Part shown: positions 11,601 to 29,134 of the stretch, piece after piece | Layout: each line of letters begins with the position of its first letter | Position numbering within the stretch: position 1 is the first letter of the stretch | NCBI RefSeq assembly: GCF_047495875.1 | Contig: NC_092474.1 | Coordinates: forward strand, 11,284,501 to 11,348,500 | Origin: Pithys albifrons albifrons | Lineage: Eukaryota > Chordata > Aves > Passeriformes > Thamnophilidae | Direction of reading: 5' to 3' | Length of the DNA stretch: 64,000 nt | The notes under the pieces: model-generated | What the model saw: only the letters and a program-made list of their open reading frames with translations | What the model was told of the DNA's origin: nothing | The model's database searches: none | Made by a program: the position numbers and the translations under genes

Positions 11601-13190
11601 AGCACTGGCCTTCAGGCCACAGGCTGTGAACTCCTGGGTGTGTCTGCAGGGAGGCACACTAAGAATTTAATTTCATATTGTCCCCTTGATTTTTTTTTCC
11701 TGTGCAGTCTGATGGCACTCACACCACATGTTGTTTAGTGCCTGGCTGACCCCCTTCATGTGGCAGCAAAGAACCCCCACCTATATTTAGAAGGCCCTTC
11801 TAGGGTTACATATCAAGCTACGTGCGTGGTGCTGTTTTGCAGAATGCAGCTGCCCCCGAGACAGCAAAGATGCCAACCTGAGCCAGGAGCTGAGGCAGCA
11901 ATTCCAAGTTTCCATCTGTCTCTGCCTGTAACATGTGCAGGGAAGAAAGGAGAGCTGGACTTCAGGCATTAGCTGGTGCCTTCAGCATGCAGGAACACGT
12001 CTCAAAAATGGGAGCCTGAAGCAGCTTTGTGGAAGACTCTGTTCATGGGCCCAGGACACAGATACTGAGTTGAAATACATTTTGCCACTTCCCACCTCCC
12101 CGTGTTTCATCAAAAATCATTATTCTGGGCATACTTGTGACAGCTCTTTTTTTTCCCCACAAAAAAATGGCAGGTCCAATGCAGAATAATGAACCAAATC
12201 CAGGCCTACATGTATGGCAAAGAAGAACAATTTCCAGAGCCTGTTAGAGATGATGAAATTTGTGTCTATGACCCTCAAAATATGAAACAGGCACTAATTC
12301 CTCAGTCAGACAACTGCATTCTGCCCTCCACACCCACTGCTGTCACCAGGGCTCTGCTGTTTGGGCAGTAAAATGTCATTTAGGCTGCCTGTGCTTGATG
12401 CCTCCTTGTCTGAGTCTGTCACAGCTCCAGCAGAGTGATGTGGTTGTACAAGGACCATTCCCAGCACAAGCTGCATTTTCTCAAACATGGCTGAAAATTT
12501 ATGTTAACATAAATAAATGAAGAGAAGAAATATCAGTACATTAGTAAAGCAAAAATAAGATTACCTATGACACAGGAGTACTAAGGACATTAGAGGAATT
12601 GCTGTATTCTCCCTTCTCTGTCACATTAAGTGGTTTAATATAAAGCCTTTATTTTTATACCGATCAATAGCACTGTAAGGTACTGACATTTATCTTCAGA
12701 AGTACTGAAGATACAATGCCTCAATTCTCAATTATATTAAGAGAAAAACTTCAAAGATATTTATGAGCATCAATATGCAAGTTAGATTTCCAGTATGGTT
12801 TTCAAAAGCCTCTGAACAAGTCGGGTGTCTGGCTCCTATTGATCTCAGTCCTCGCTGGGCACTTCAAAAAATACCTCAACTTGCCTATCTCTATCCTCTG
12901 GTGCCCACATAACTTTGGAAATTGTCCTCCCCTCTCATACCACCAGCTGTGGTTCAGTTTACAGTAATGGAGTTTAATATTCTGCAGAAGGATCAAACTT
13001 TTTGAACACTCTCTGATGTTTCCATGTGCTGCTGTAGCAAAGTGGCCCTGCAGGAATGCAGAGGTGTTTGCTTTGAAACAGCAACTCAGGGGGTGGAGAT
13101 CTGTGACCTGCTGAGACATCTCCTTGGGTCACCTCCTTTACCCACTTTCCCCTCATGGCAGGAAAGACCCACAGAGACCACTGAGACAGC
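8660..13190. other. Intergenic, nothing recognised
   Basis: Ordinary composition; open frames are short and lack coding character or splice-bounded conservation that I can recognise. No repeats of a family I can name. Confidence 0.5.
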
Positions 13191-13194
13191 ACAA

Positions 13195-13610
13195 GTGCTG
13201 TGGGGAGAGGCTGAGGGAGCTGGGGGTGTTCAGCCTGGAGAAGAGGAGGCTCAGAGGTGACCTCAGCACTGTCTGAAACTGCCTGAAGGGAAGTTCTGGC
13301 CAGGTGGGGGTTGGTCTCTTCTCCCAGGCACTCAGCAATAGGACAAGGGGGCACGATGGGCTCAAGCTCTGCCAGGGGAAATTGAAGTTGGATATCAGGA
13401 AAAAATTCTTTGCAGAGAGAGTGCTCAGGCATTGGAATGGGCTGCCCAGAGAGGGGGTGGATTCCCCATCCCTGGAGGTTTTTAACCTGAGACTGGCCGT
13501 GGCACTGAGTGCCATGATCTGGTAAAGGGACTGGAGTTGGACCAAGGGTTGGACTTGATGATCTCGGAGGTCTTTTCCAACCCAATCCATTCTATGATTC
13601 TGTGATTCTG
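13195..13610 (+). mobile_element. CR1 LINE 3' fragment
   Basis: Typical bird CR1 3' sequence: GAGGCTGAGGGAGCTGGGGG, TTCAGCCTGGAGAAGAGGAG, CAATAGGACAAGGGGG, ATTGGAATGGGCTGCCCAGA, and the end TCTATGATTCTGTGATTCTG. It is truncated at the 5' side and carries only the last part of the reverse-transcriptase frame and the 3' UTR. It is near-identical (estimated at about 95% by eye) to the fragment at 35885-36196 in the same orientation. Confidence 0.93.
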
Positions 13611-16600
13611 AAAAGGCCTCAACACTCTTTCTGGACGCTATTTTGAAAATCAAGCAAAGAGCTCACCTTGCTGATGATATTTGAGCATTACCTGAGCTCT
13701 GGCAAGTCCTGAATGTATTTAGCTGTGGCAGCCTGGCTGTGTGGGATCATGTGGGCCAGGAATCTTCCTCCTTTCACTTTATCCTGAAACTGTCCAAGGG
13801 GTTAGAAAAAAAGGACATTACTCTTTCAAACAGAAGAGGCAACCAAGCTCAGGAACAACACTCCCCACATACCAGACTGGATATGAATTAAAAGTAATTT
13901 TATTCCACTTGTCAATGACATTTCTATCATATCTGATAATAAGGCAAGCTACTAAAAGTCCCACAAGACATACCAGACCATTCAAAAACCAAAAAGGAGT
14001 TCACAGAACATCCAATTCTTGGGATCATCAAAATCAGTGGCAAGATTCCCACGTGGACAAATTGGGTCAGTGTCAATGCTGAGTAAATCGATTGACTTCA
14101 CCAGTGTTCTGGAAGTTTTTTCTGCTGCAGTAACTCAGGATAGTGATGCTTCACTGACTTCAATGAAAAACAGAATTTGGCAGGAAGAAAAGCGAAAAAG
14201 CACATTGAAAATATAATATCAAGGCACAGAAAATACATGCTACTTCCAGGCATATACTGTAACAGGTAAAGGTTTCTGGGGGATTTTTTTTTTTAAATAG
14301 GAAGTTGTACTCCTGTCAGATGATTCTTCTCTCACCTGCAGAACTCCCCATGGTTCTGGGAAGTCAGTCCAGACTGATGTTAGTGCAAAGACAGGGAGTG
14401 TGAGTTGGCACGACTTGCTTGAAGGTATAACAACCAAGGAACCAGAGCAACAAGCACTGAAGGTGCAGCCATGTCTTAATACTCCTTCAATACTGAATAT
14501 TTGTGTGACAAACCAAAGGTACTCTATGAAAGTTTTCAGCTAATGAAAACAGCTGTCCCATGCTTAATTTTCATAATGTATCAAGAAACTGCAGTAATTT
14601 AGAGGCCATCAATTCTGGAACCTGAGGCTGCTCACTGAGAAGTATCTTGGGATCAGAAAGTGTTTGGAACTAGGGAAGGGTGCAAAGTCTGCCCATCTCC
14701 AGCTGCAGGGGTCTATGGAGCAGTCACAGCAAGATGGAAGGATGAGCTAAACAAAAAAGGACATGAATAAAGCAGAACACAAAGAAACAATGTGACTTGC
14801 CAGAGGAACAATAACAAAGGGATGAAGAAGAACATCTATTTAAAAAGATATTTTGTCAGATAAAAAAAATAGGAGCTTTTTACATACATGAAGTTCCAAG
14901 TGGAAAATATGATCAGTGCAACTTCAGTGCAGGACTGGAGCAAAGGCAAGGGAGTACAACAATGTAAGACAACAAAACAAAAATAAATCATTAAGAAAAA
15001 TATGGATGCTATGGAAGAAGAGTTTCTCTTAATAATCAAGTGATTGAAATCGGTCCCAGGTGGTTAAAAATCCAAGGCAAAGATCTAAAACTGAGGATGA
15101 CAGAAGAAAGCAGCTGCTGAGTCAGAGTACACCCACGGCATTAGAAAATCTCATAGCAGGATAAAACCACAAACCCATGGTTACAATTGTGTTGAGACTA
15201 TTTTAAAGTAATAAAAAAATCCTTAGTGGCCTGATTCAAACCCCATCAGAGGTAACAGGAGTAGCTTCAGTGGGCTGTGCATCAGATCTTACATTGTGCA
15301 CTACAGAGAGTCTAGACGTGTTGCTTTGTATGGCTGAGGTCAGCCAGGGAACATCATGGATCCAGCATACAATCCACAGAAAGGAGAAAGAAAAGGGATT
15401 ATTTTTAGGGCAAGATCTCATTACACATTAGGGTGAAAGAGAAAATGCTGCTTTATACTGAGATTTCTTATAAATAAATAGTTTTGACAACCTGGTCACG
15501 CCATGCTGATTAACTAACTGGACTAGCAGTTCATTCCCAGCAACATCCTCTGCAGACTTGTAAGGTCAAAGCTAACAGTCTGGAATGGTTTCCACCTCTT
15601 CTTCTTTTTCCCCCTCCCAAGGTTTACATGTTGATATCCTCCAAGTGCAGTCCAGGTCTTCAGAAAACATGCTGCAAGGACACAGAAATATGTATGTTTA
15701 AAGGAGGAAAAGACAGAGAGGTTGCCCTGTGAGTTTAAATTATTAATTCTACAGACCTAATGGATACATTATGCCAAATTAGTGGTACTTGTTCTCTTAA
15801 CATCCCTCTAGATTAGCAGCTCAATACAGGTTTGAATCAAAGAGCTGAGTTTCTAATGGTATTGGTAATCTGTCAGTCTGAACTGAATTTTTAAACTGGG
15901 TTACCTGAATCAATGCAAGTTAGGACCTTTCACTGCCAGGAAATGGGCTCTTATTTGAAATTTTCATGAGGTCAAGAGCATCTGTGCTTCTTGGAGTGGG
16001 ACATAAAACAGGCAAGGACAACACTGCCATAGCAGAGGACTCGGTAAATACGACAGCAAATGTGACAGATGTTTTAAGCTGGGTAACCTCTCTTGTGCAT
16101 CTGCAGTAGGAGAGGGAGGAGCTGAAAAGTTCCCTCACATTCTTGTTTAGGTGGAAGGTCTCAGATATTCCCCATGGATGTACTGCCCTCACTGGCTTGT
16201 CCCTGGATTCTGAGCTCTCTGCTGGAGTCTCAGATATCTCCTCCATCAAGCAGCCACATTTAGCATTTCATTAAGAGGGATCTAGGACGTGAGGCTCTGC
16301 ACAATAAATATATCCTGCAGACAGTATTCATTCCTTTGCTGATTGTCTCCTGGACGCTCCTCAGCACTGCAGTGAGCAGGAGCTGTTGTGGGAACATTTG
16401 CTCCATGCACAGCTGGACCAGGATTTCTAATGTGGTATCACAGCCCTTGGTGCATCTGCAGTGTCTGCCACGGCTCAGCCTCTGAGCTGACTGAACTCCT
16501 TCATAGACAGACAGAGGATTTTAAGCTCTTACTTTTCACAAATCCAGTAAATTGAGGTAGGGATCAAAGAGATAATCAGTGAGTGTCCTTACCAATGAAA

Positions 16601-18850
16601 AAACAGCAGTATAAGCTCACTGGCTGGGTGGACACCAAGAATTAATGTGGGCAAAGGAAAAGGAATGCCCTGACTTCAGACTTCAAGCTCTTCAGTTACT
16701 GGCAGATCAATCCCTGCAGCACAAGGCAAGTTGTCTTCCTGGACTTGTTTTTTTTTTTTATGGTAAGGTACAGAGGACAGAATTGTAATGTAAAGATCAG
16801 GAGATTGGCTGTGTAATTCCTGTAATTCCTGTCCTTGTGCTGGCCCTCAGTTTATTCTGTCTCTGACAGACAGATACGCAGTGAAAAGGCTGCAAAGGCT
16901 TCTGAGAGCCTCAGGAAGGGGAGAGCAGAGAACTGAAAAATAATGTTGCATACTTTTTCCTCCTGAAAGTATTAATAATTTCCTCCTGAAGTATTAATAA
17001 CTTGCTAAGAAAAGTGTGTTATACTGTGTGTACACAACTGTTACTGGTGCCCACTCTAAACCCTCACTCCTTTTCCTTCAGCCCAGAATTACCAGTTCTG
17101 CATTACTGCACATGTGTTTGATTTCAGACCCTTCTGGTTATGAACCAGCAGGAGCTGGTGCTTTCCACACAGCCTGGCTGTCTCTGCCTTCCTTCAAAGC
17201 CATGCTGACAGGTGGTATTCCTGTGATTTCCCTGAGGTGAAGTTCTAGATCAAGTGAGATTAAAGAAGGGGTCAGAAGTTCAGGCTACTCTACGAAAGCA
17301 TCAAAATATCATAATGGTTTGCATAAAATTCTGAACTCATCAAACATGAGTACCCTTCTCACATAAGTTATTACCAGAAGAAAGCTCTACCCTGCCTGTG
17401 GCCCTGGGTTCAAGATAAACAAAGACATTGAGCACCTGATGTGAATTAGAAAACCCTCACACACTGGTCCATTGGCAGGAGTTCCTTGCATTCCATCCTT
17501 CAGTGCTTTGGCTCCCCTTCCTCAGACCAACACGGTCTCTGTGTCAGTCAGAGCTCTACAGAACACCTGAGTCTTTACTTCACTCTAACACCTTTTGTTC
17601 TTCACATTTCTAATTGACTCACTCCTGTTTGCAGAGAACCACTAGAGAGGTGCACAGGAGACATTTATCTCTTTATGTGACGTGCCTTGTGGGTCAACTG
17701 GGTGGCAAAACTCATGTGAGCTCTAGTTCTACCCTGAACAGCAGTAAAGTGTACACTGTGAAGTGTCACTCAGACATTAGAGACAGCCTAAAAGTGAGTC
17801 TAAAAATCTTCTGTGAGAAGCTGATTAATGTTCCAGACTGCTCACAGGCCATGCAGCAAACCCAGGAATGGGATAAGGATTCCCATGGCAGCATGAAGTA
17901 TGTGAATGGTGAAATCCAGTTAAGAAAAGGGTTTGGGATACTTGGGGTCTCCTTCACTCACATAAGGGAGGATCCAGCCCAGGATTATGTTTTCCTAAAC
18001 CCTGCCAGTGGAACTCAAGAAATCCAAAGGCACCTTCTGTTGTGTGTCATCAAAACCCAAACAAAATTTCAAGACTGCTTTGAAAACACAGATTGTGAAT
18101 GACTTGACAGCCATCACTGACTGACAAAATTATTACCTTTTGCTGAACAAAATACTTAGAGACAGGAAGGCTGACTCCAAGACCACCCAAGTCAGTGGAA
18201 AGGTTGCTAACAGGCTTTATGAAGTAGCATGAGAACAGTGGCAGTGGGTTGGAGCAAACCTTTGCAGCATCACATCTCTGACAGTGACATGTCACAAATG
18301 CCCGAAGGGACTGCCCTTCTCTCTCTCTCTCTCTCTTTTTTTTTTTTTTTGTGTATGTGTGTGCATTCCACATCTTTCCTAAGACAAGGACACCAGAACC
18401 TGGGGCAGGACTCAGGATGTGGCTCCCAGCCTGTCCCTTGCCATCAGCTGTCTCACCATTCACTCTCCACTCCAAGGCCACCCAGACTGTGGCACACACT
18501 GCTCTGTTTCCCTTCACACTGATGCCTCCTTATGGAAGGCAAATATGTCCCTTTTCTCACTGCAGCTGTTGATGGACAACATGCCCATGGCACATATGCA
18601 GGGCCAGACTCTGGGGACACAAATATTGGCTTCAGTTCCATCTGAGCAAGCAGTGGAAATGTAAGTCAGCATTCTGGACTGGCAAGGCAGGAGCACAGGA
18701 GAGCTGACAGGAGGAGTTAAAGTGTATGGAGAAGGGAGTAAGAATAAATTTGGCCTAGTGTGGAGCAAGGGACAGCCCTGATTTGGCAGAGCACAGCTTT
18801 GCTCTCAGAGATTCCTCAGCACAATGAGGAACACACCAGTTTACACCGAT
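13611..18850. other. Intergenic, no gene seen
   Basis: No recognisable exon. Contains a 22/23-bp tandem duplication at about 16957-17001 (TTCCTCCTGAAAGTATTAAT units). Open frames such as the 162-codon one at 17614-18102 have no recognisable similarity. Confidence 0.45.
18318..18364. repeat. Simple repeat (CT)n-(T)n-(GT)n
   Basis: A run of about nine CT dinucleotides passes directly into a T tract and then GT-rich sequence. Confidence 0.9.
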
Positions 18851-18864
18851 CAAGACAGACAAGT

Positions 18865-18870
18865 TTTATT
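18865..18870 (-). terminator. Candidate poly(A) signal for TMEM233
   Basis: On the minus strand, CAATAAAACTTG is followed by a GT-rich stretch (TGTCTGTCTTG), a good cleavage/polyadenylation arrangement. It lies about 0.9 kb past the candidate last exon at 19769-19804. Inference only. Confidence 0.35.
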
Positions 18871-19768
18871 GCTGGCCTGTTAATTCTGGTGATGCAAATG
18901 GAGGCTTCCCCTTCCCTACATTCAGGGTCATGACTACAGAAAGTTGATGGTTCCCAAATGTTGGATGGGCCCTGTTCCAGGATATATATCTCACTATATA
19001 TCTTAATACATCTTTGCTAAAGATAAAATGCCAGTGATCAAGACCAACAAGTCTCTCCAAGGCAGCAGAAGCCCCAGGCTGATTTAGCACCACATAAAGC
19101 TTCAAAATGAAAGGTCAAGGCTGCTTCTTCCATGCAGACTTAGCTGTCCACTGCTCTTATTCCTGTGCTGCCATTGCTGTGGGACTGAAATAGCCAAAGA
19201 AGACATGCAAGGGTGCTCAGAGGTAGGGATTTTCTGAAAAGTGAAATTCAGGGTCTTCCTCTTCTCAAGCCTACCAGGTGTTATTTGGGGTACATTTGAG
19301 GTATAATGTCACTGTTCAATGCAGGAATTTTCTGCGCTTTCTTCCTCTGCATCTTCCACCATTTCTAACCTCAACACCACTGACTCGAAGGTTTTTTCCT
19401 GGCTGAGACATGTGGAGTTGTTTTGGAGGCGACCTCAGAGCCAGCTGAATGTGCTTAATGGTAATCAAATAAATCTGTCATTTGGTATTAAGGCTACTTT
19501 GTGCTATCTTATTAATACTGAAACATATGTTAAAGTTAGCATAAAATTAATTTACAATCACTTTAGCAGAGGCAAAGAGGCTGTTAGTGAATAATCAAAG
19601 GTACAAATGGATGTGACATAACTGCATGGAGTGCAATCCATTCACACCAGTGGCATGTCAAAAAGAAATTTAGTTTAAAATATACAAGTCCAAAAGTAAG
19701 GCAACAAAGGGGACTCAGGTAGGCAAAGAGAGTGGAAAGACCAGTTGGGTGCTCCTGCTCACTCATTT

Positions 19769-19804
19769 TCACATCAAAAGATTGTTATTCCCATCAAATA
19801 CTTT
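19769..19804 (-). CDS. TMEM233: Candidate last coding exon of TMEM233
   Basis: Exon 2 of TMEM233 stops in phase 0 after HFTT. The human protein ends two or three residues later, so a short last exon is expected. On the minus strand, a long pyrimidine tract (about 19811-19865) ends in AG at 19805-19806. It is followed by a short open frame KVFDGNNNLLM and TGA at 19769-19771. With the poly(A) signal near 18.87 kb this would be a normal terminal exon. The sequence does not match the human tail, and another acceptor (for example near 14.28 kb) cannot be excluded. Confidence 0.3.
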   Translation of the reverse strand, partial: KVFDGNNNLLM

Positions 19805-20988
19805 CTTAGAAACAAAGGTTTTTTGGAGGGTGAGAAGTGAGAGGGAGAAGGGAGCAGGAAAGACACTGGAAAGCCAGAGAACAGGGTGGATCCAGTAACC
19901 CCTGAGCCCTCACAGAACTCAAGGTACCATTTGGCCAAGAGACATCTCTGGAAACCATACACAGAAATTATTACCCCAGCAGTGTGCTGAGGGTTCCCAG
20001 GCACCTTCTCGTGCTGCCCTTCTCTCCTCCTCCTTTGAGAAAAATGTTGAGCTGCTCTCTCTGCCTGAGAAATGATGAGTAAGGTGGCAGAGGCCAACAG
20101 AGGAATTTCCTGCTGCTGTCAGTTACAAAACTTGGCAGCCCCTGCCTGAAGGGACATGATTTTAAATGTGTGAGGGCTGAACAAACTGAGCACAAGCTGA
20201 ACCAGAGAGAGACTCATGCTTGCAAAATGCATAGGAAATTAATGAATATACAGGAAGCTCCAGATTCTGTGGCACCATCTAGTAACATCCTCCAGAACTG
20301 GAGTCCCTCTCCACTAAGTTCCCTGTAGTTCAATGTGGTGCATTCAAATTTCTTATGAAATTGTGGTAGATGTATAACCAGCTACTCCATCCCACTCCCC
20401 ATGTCTGCATTTCAGTGGTGGATGGGATGATCTCTGTTTATAGTTTATGCATAAGTTTGTGCAGTGCACTTAAAGGCTCTTCAGTCAAAACAGCCAAGAA
20501 TAAATTCATTTAAATTGGTTGTTTTAATGGGAAGTGCACAGTACTACAGAGAAAAGAACATATTGTTGCACAGCCTTAAGAAAGGGGATCAATACCCTCA
20601 TTTTGTCCTCTTTTCCAAGTAATCTTATAATCCATTAGGACAATAACACAGCACAGAGAGGGAATGGCTTTACACCAGAGAGCGCCAAGTCAGAATTACA
20701 CCTGTGGTCACCTGTTTTACTGACAAACAGTAAAAGAGTAATTGACTCTCATCTTCTTACAAAGTTAAAAGATAAGTTGACCAGATGGTGAGACTGAAAA
20801 TTAGCACCTGGGGACTCAATTACCTGCAATCTAAGGATCTCTGGACTTGAAGATGGTGAAAATGAGAAGCAAAAAAATCAAAAAGCCACTGGCCAGAACT
20901 GGAAAAACCTATTGGAGCTGCAAGAGCTTCCAGAAAATCCACTGCTCGTTTGTGTTTAAGGTAAAGACAAGAGAATTTCCTAAACTGT

Positions 20989-21000
20989 AAAATAGGTAAA
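20989..21000. repeat. Target-site duplication, left copy
   Basis: AAAATAGGTAAA, directly before the composite SINE. It is identical to 21372-21383. Confidence 0.8.
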
Positions 21001-21006
21001 GGGGGT

Positions 21007-21079
21007 GGTCCCATGGTGTAACGGAGAGCACTCTGGACTCTGAATCCCAAGGTCCTGAGTCCGAGTCTCAGTGGGACCG
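21007..21079 (+). tRNA. tRNA-Gln(CTG)-like sequence, SINE head / pseudogene
   Basis: It starts GGTCCCATGGTGTAACGG and carries the anticodon loop CTCTGAA (anticodon CTG). It closes with a TGGGACC acceptor strand that pairs fully with GGTCCCA. The T stem CTGAG/CTCAG also pairs. However, the lower anticodon stem has two mismatches, the variable region has one extra base, and the T loop reads TCC instead of TTC, which spoils box B. No TTTT terminator follows. It is therefore better read as the promoter-bearing head of a retroposon than as a working tRNA gene. Confidence 0.65.
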
Positions 21080-21095
21080 TCCCCTGGCAGTTAAA

Positions 21096-21171
21096 GCCTC
21101 TCTGCCATCCCATCCCATCAGATCTCAGATGCTCAGCAGGGTCAGGCCCTGTTAGTACCGGGTGCTGTGAC
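21096..21171 (+). other. 5S rRNA-derived segment with internal deletions
   Basis: Similar to 5S rRNA from its 5' end (GCCTCTCTGCCATCCCATCC for GCCTACGGCCATACCACCCT). The main match is over TCAGATCTCAGATGCTCAGC and GGGTCAGGCCCTGTTAGTAC, with 34 of 41 bases matching by eye. It then jumps to the 3' end CGGGTGCTGTGACAG. About 25 bases are missing between two TAC triplets of the parent, which removes box C, and another stretch is missing before the 41-base match. Confidence 0.65.
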
Positions 21172-21371
21172 AGTCCCGGGGACTTCACTGTCACTGTCCA
21201 AGCTCGCTCGGCCGTGGCAAATGGACCTCAGGACTTAAACAGTGGGGCCAGTTCTGTGCACGCTGAGCCTCACCTGAACAACCCACTGCGCAGGCTGGAA
21301 GGGCTCACCCACGTGGGGAGAGAGAGCCCTTCCCAAATCTTCGTTCGCGAAGTTTGGCCATACATACATAC

Positions 21372-21383
21372 AAAATAGGTAAA
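21372..21383. repeat. Target-site duplication, right copy
   Basis: AAAATAGGTAAA, directly after the TACA-type tail of the composite SINE. The perfect match to the left copy suggests a fairly recent insertion. Confidence 0.8.
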
Positions 21384-21388
21384 AATCA

Positions 21389-28631
<7,243 letters not shown>

Positions 28632-28839
28632 GGGGCTGCGAGCGGCGGGCGGGCGGCGCGCACAGCGCGGGGCAGGCGGGACCGAGCCGAGCCGAGCCGA
28701 GCCGAGCGAGGGAGCCGCCCCGGGACGGGACGGGCCGGGCGGGGCGCGGGAGCTTTCAATCCGCCGCCAAGTGCACGGCAGGGATCGCAAAAACGCCAGC
28801 CCCAAACACAGCCGGCGAGGGATCCCAGCGCCGCGCCCC

Positions 28840-29120
28840 GGAGGCTGCCGTGCCCTGCTCTGCCCTGCCCTAGGGGCTGCTCCTACCCTGCCCTGGGGGC
28901 TGCTCCTGCCCTGCCCCTGCCCTACCCTGCCCTGGGAGCTCTTCCTCCCCTGCCCCTGCCCTTCCTCGAGGGGCTGCCCCTGCTCCTGCCCCTGCCCTGG
29001 GGCCTGCGCATGTCCTGTCCTGCCCCGGGGGCTGCTCCCGCCCTGCCCTGCCCCGCCCCGGGGGGCTGCCCCTGTTCTGTCCTACCCTGCCCTGCCCTGC
29101 CCCGGGGGCTGCCCCGGCGG
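28840..29120. repeat. C-rich minisatellite (CTGCC-type units) upstream of TMEM233
   Basis: Degenerate repeats of CCCTGCC/GGGGGCTGCTCCTGCC fill about 280 bp just upstream of the presumed TMEM233 start. Confidence 0.8.
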
Positions 29121-29134
29121 ATCCCCAGCGCGAA

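Larger units (their letters stand above)
21001..21371 (+). mobile_element. Composite SINE: tRNA-Gln head, 5S-like part, hairpin body, TACA tail
   Basis: A 371-bp segment is flanked by identical 12-bp direct repeats AAAATAGGTAAA (20989-21000 and 21372-21383). This is the signature of target-primed retroposition. It begins with a tRNA-Gln(CTG)-like sequence (21007-21079) and continues into a 5S-rRNA-like segment (21096-21171). A GC-rich body follows, then two strong hairpins (21297-21333 and 21333-21358), and it ends in a short TACATACATACA tail. Such tails are typical of RTE-type LINE partners, unlike the CR1-tailed SINEs elsewhere in this window. It sits in the TMEM233 gene, antisense, 131 bp downstream of exon 2. 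I do not recognise the family; whether it is catalogued needs a repeat-library search. Confidence 0.75.

Noticed and set aside
21007..21079. A functional tRNA-Gln gene
   Set aside because: Broken lower anticodon stem, altered T loop/box B, no oligo-T terminator, and it forms the head of a TSD-flanked retroposon.
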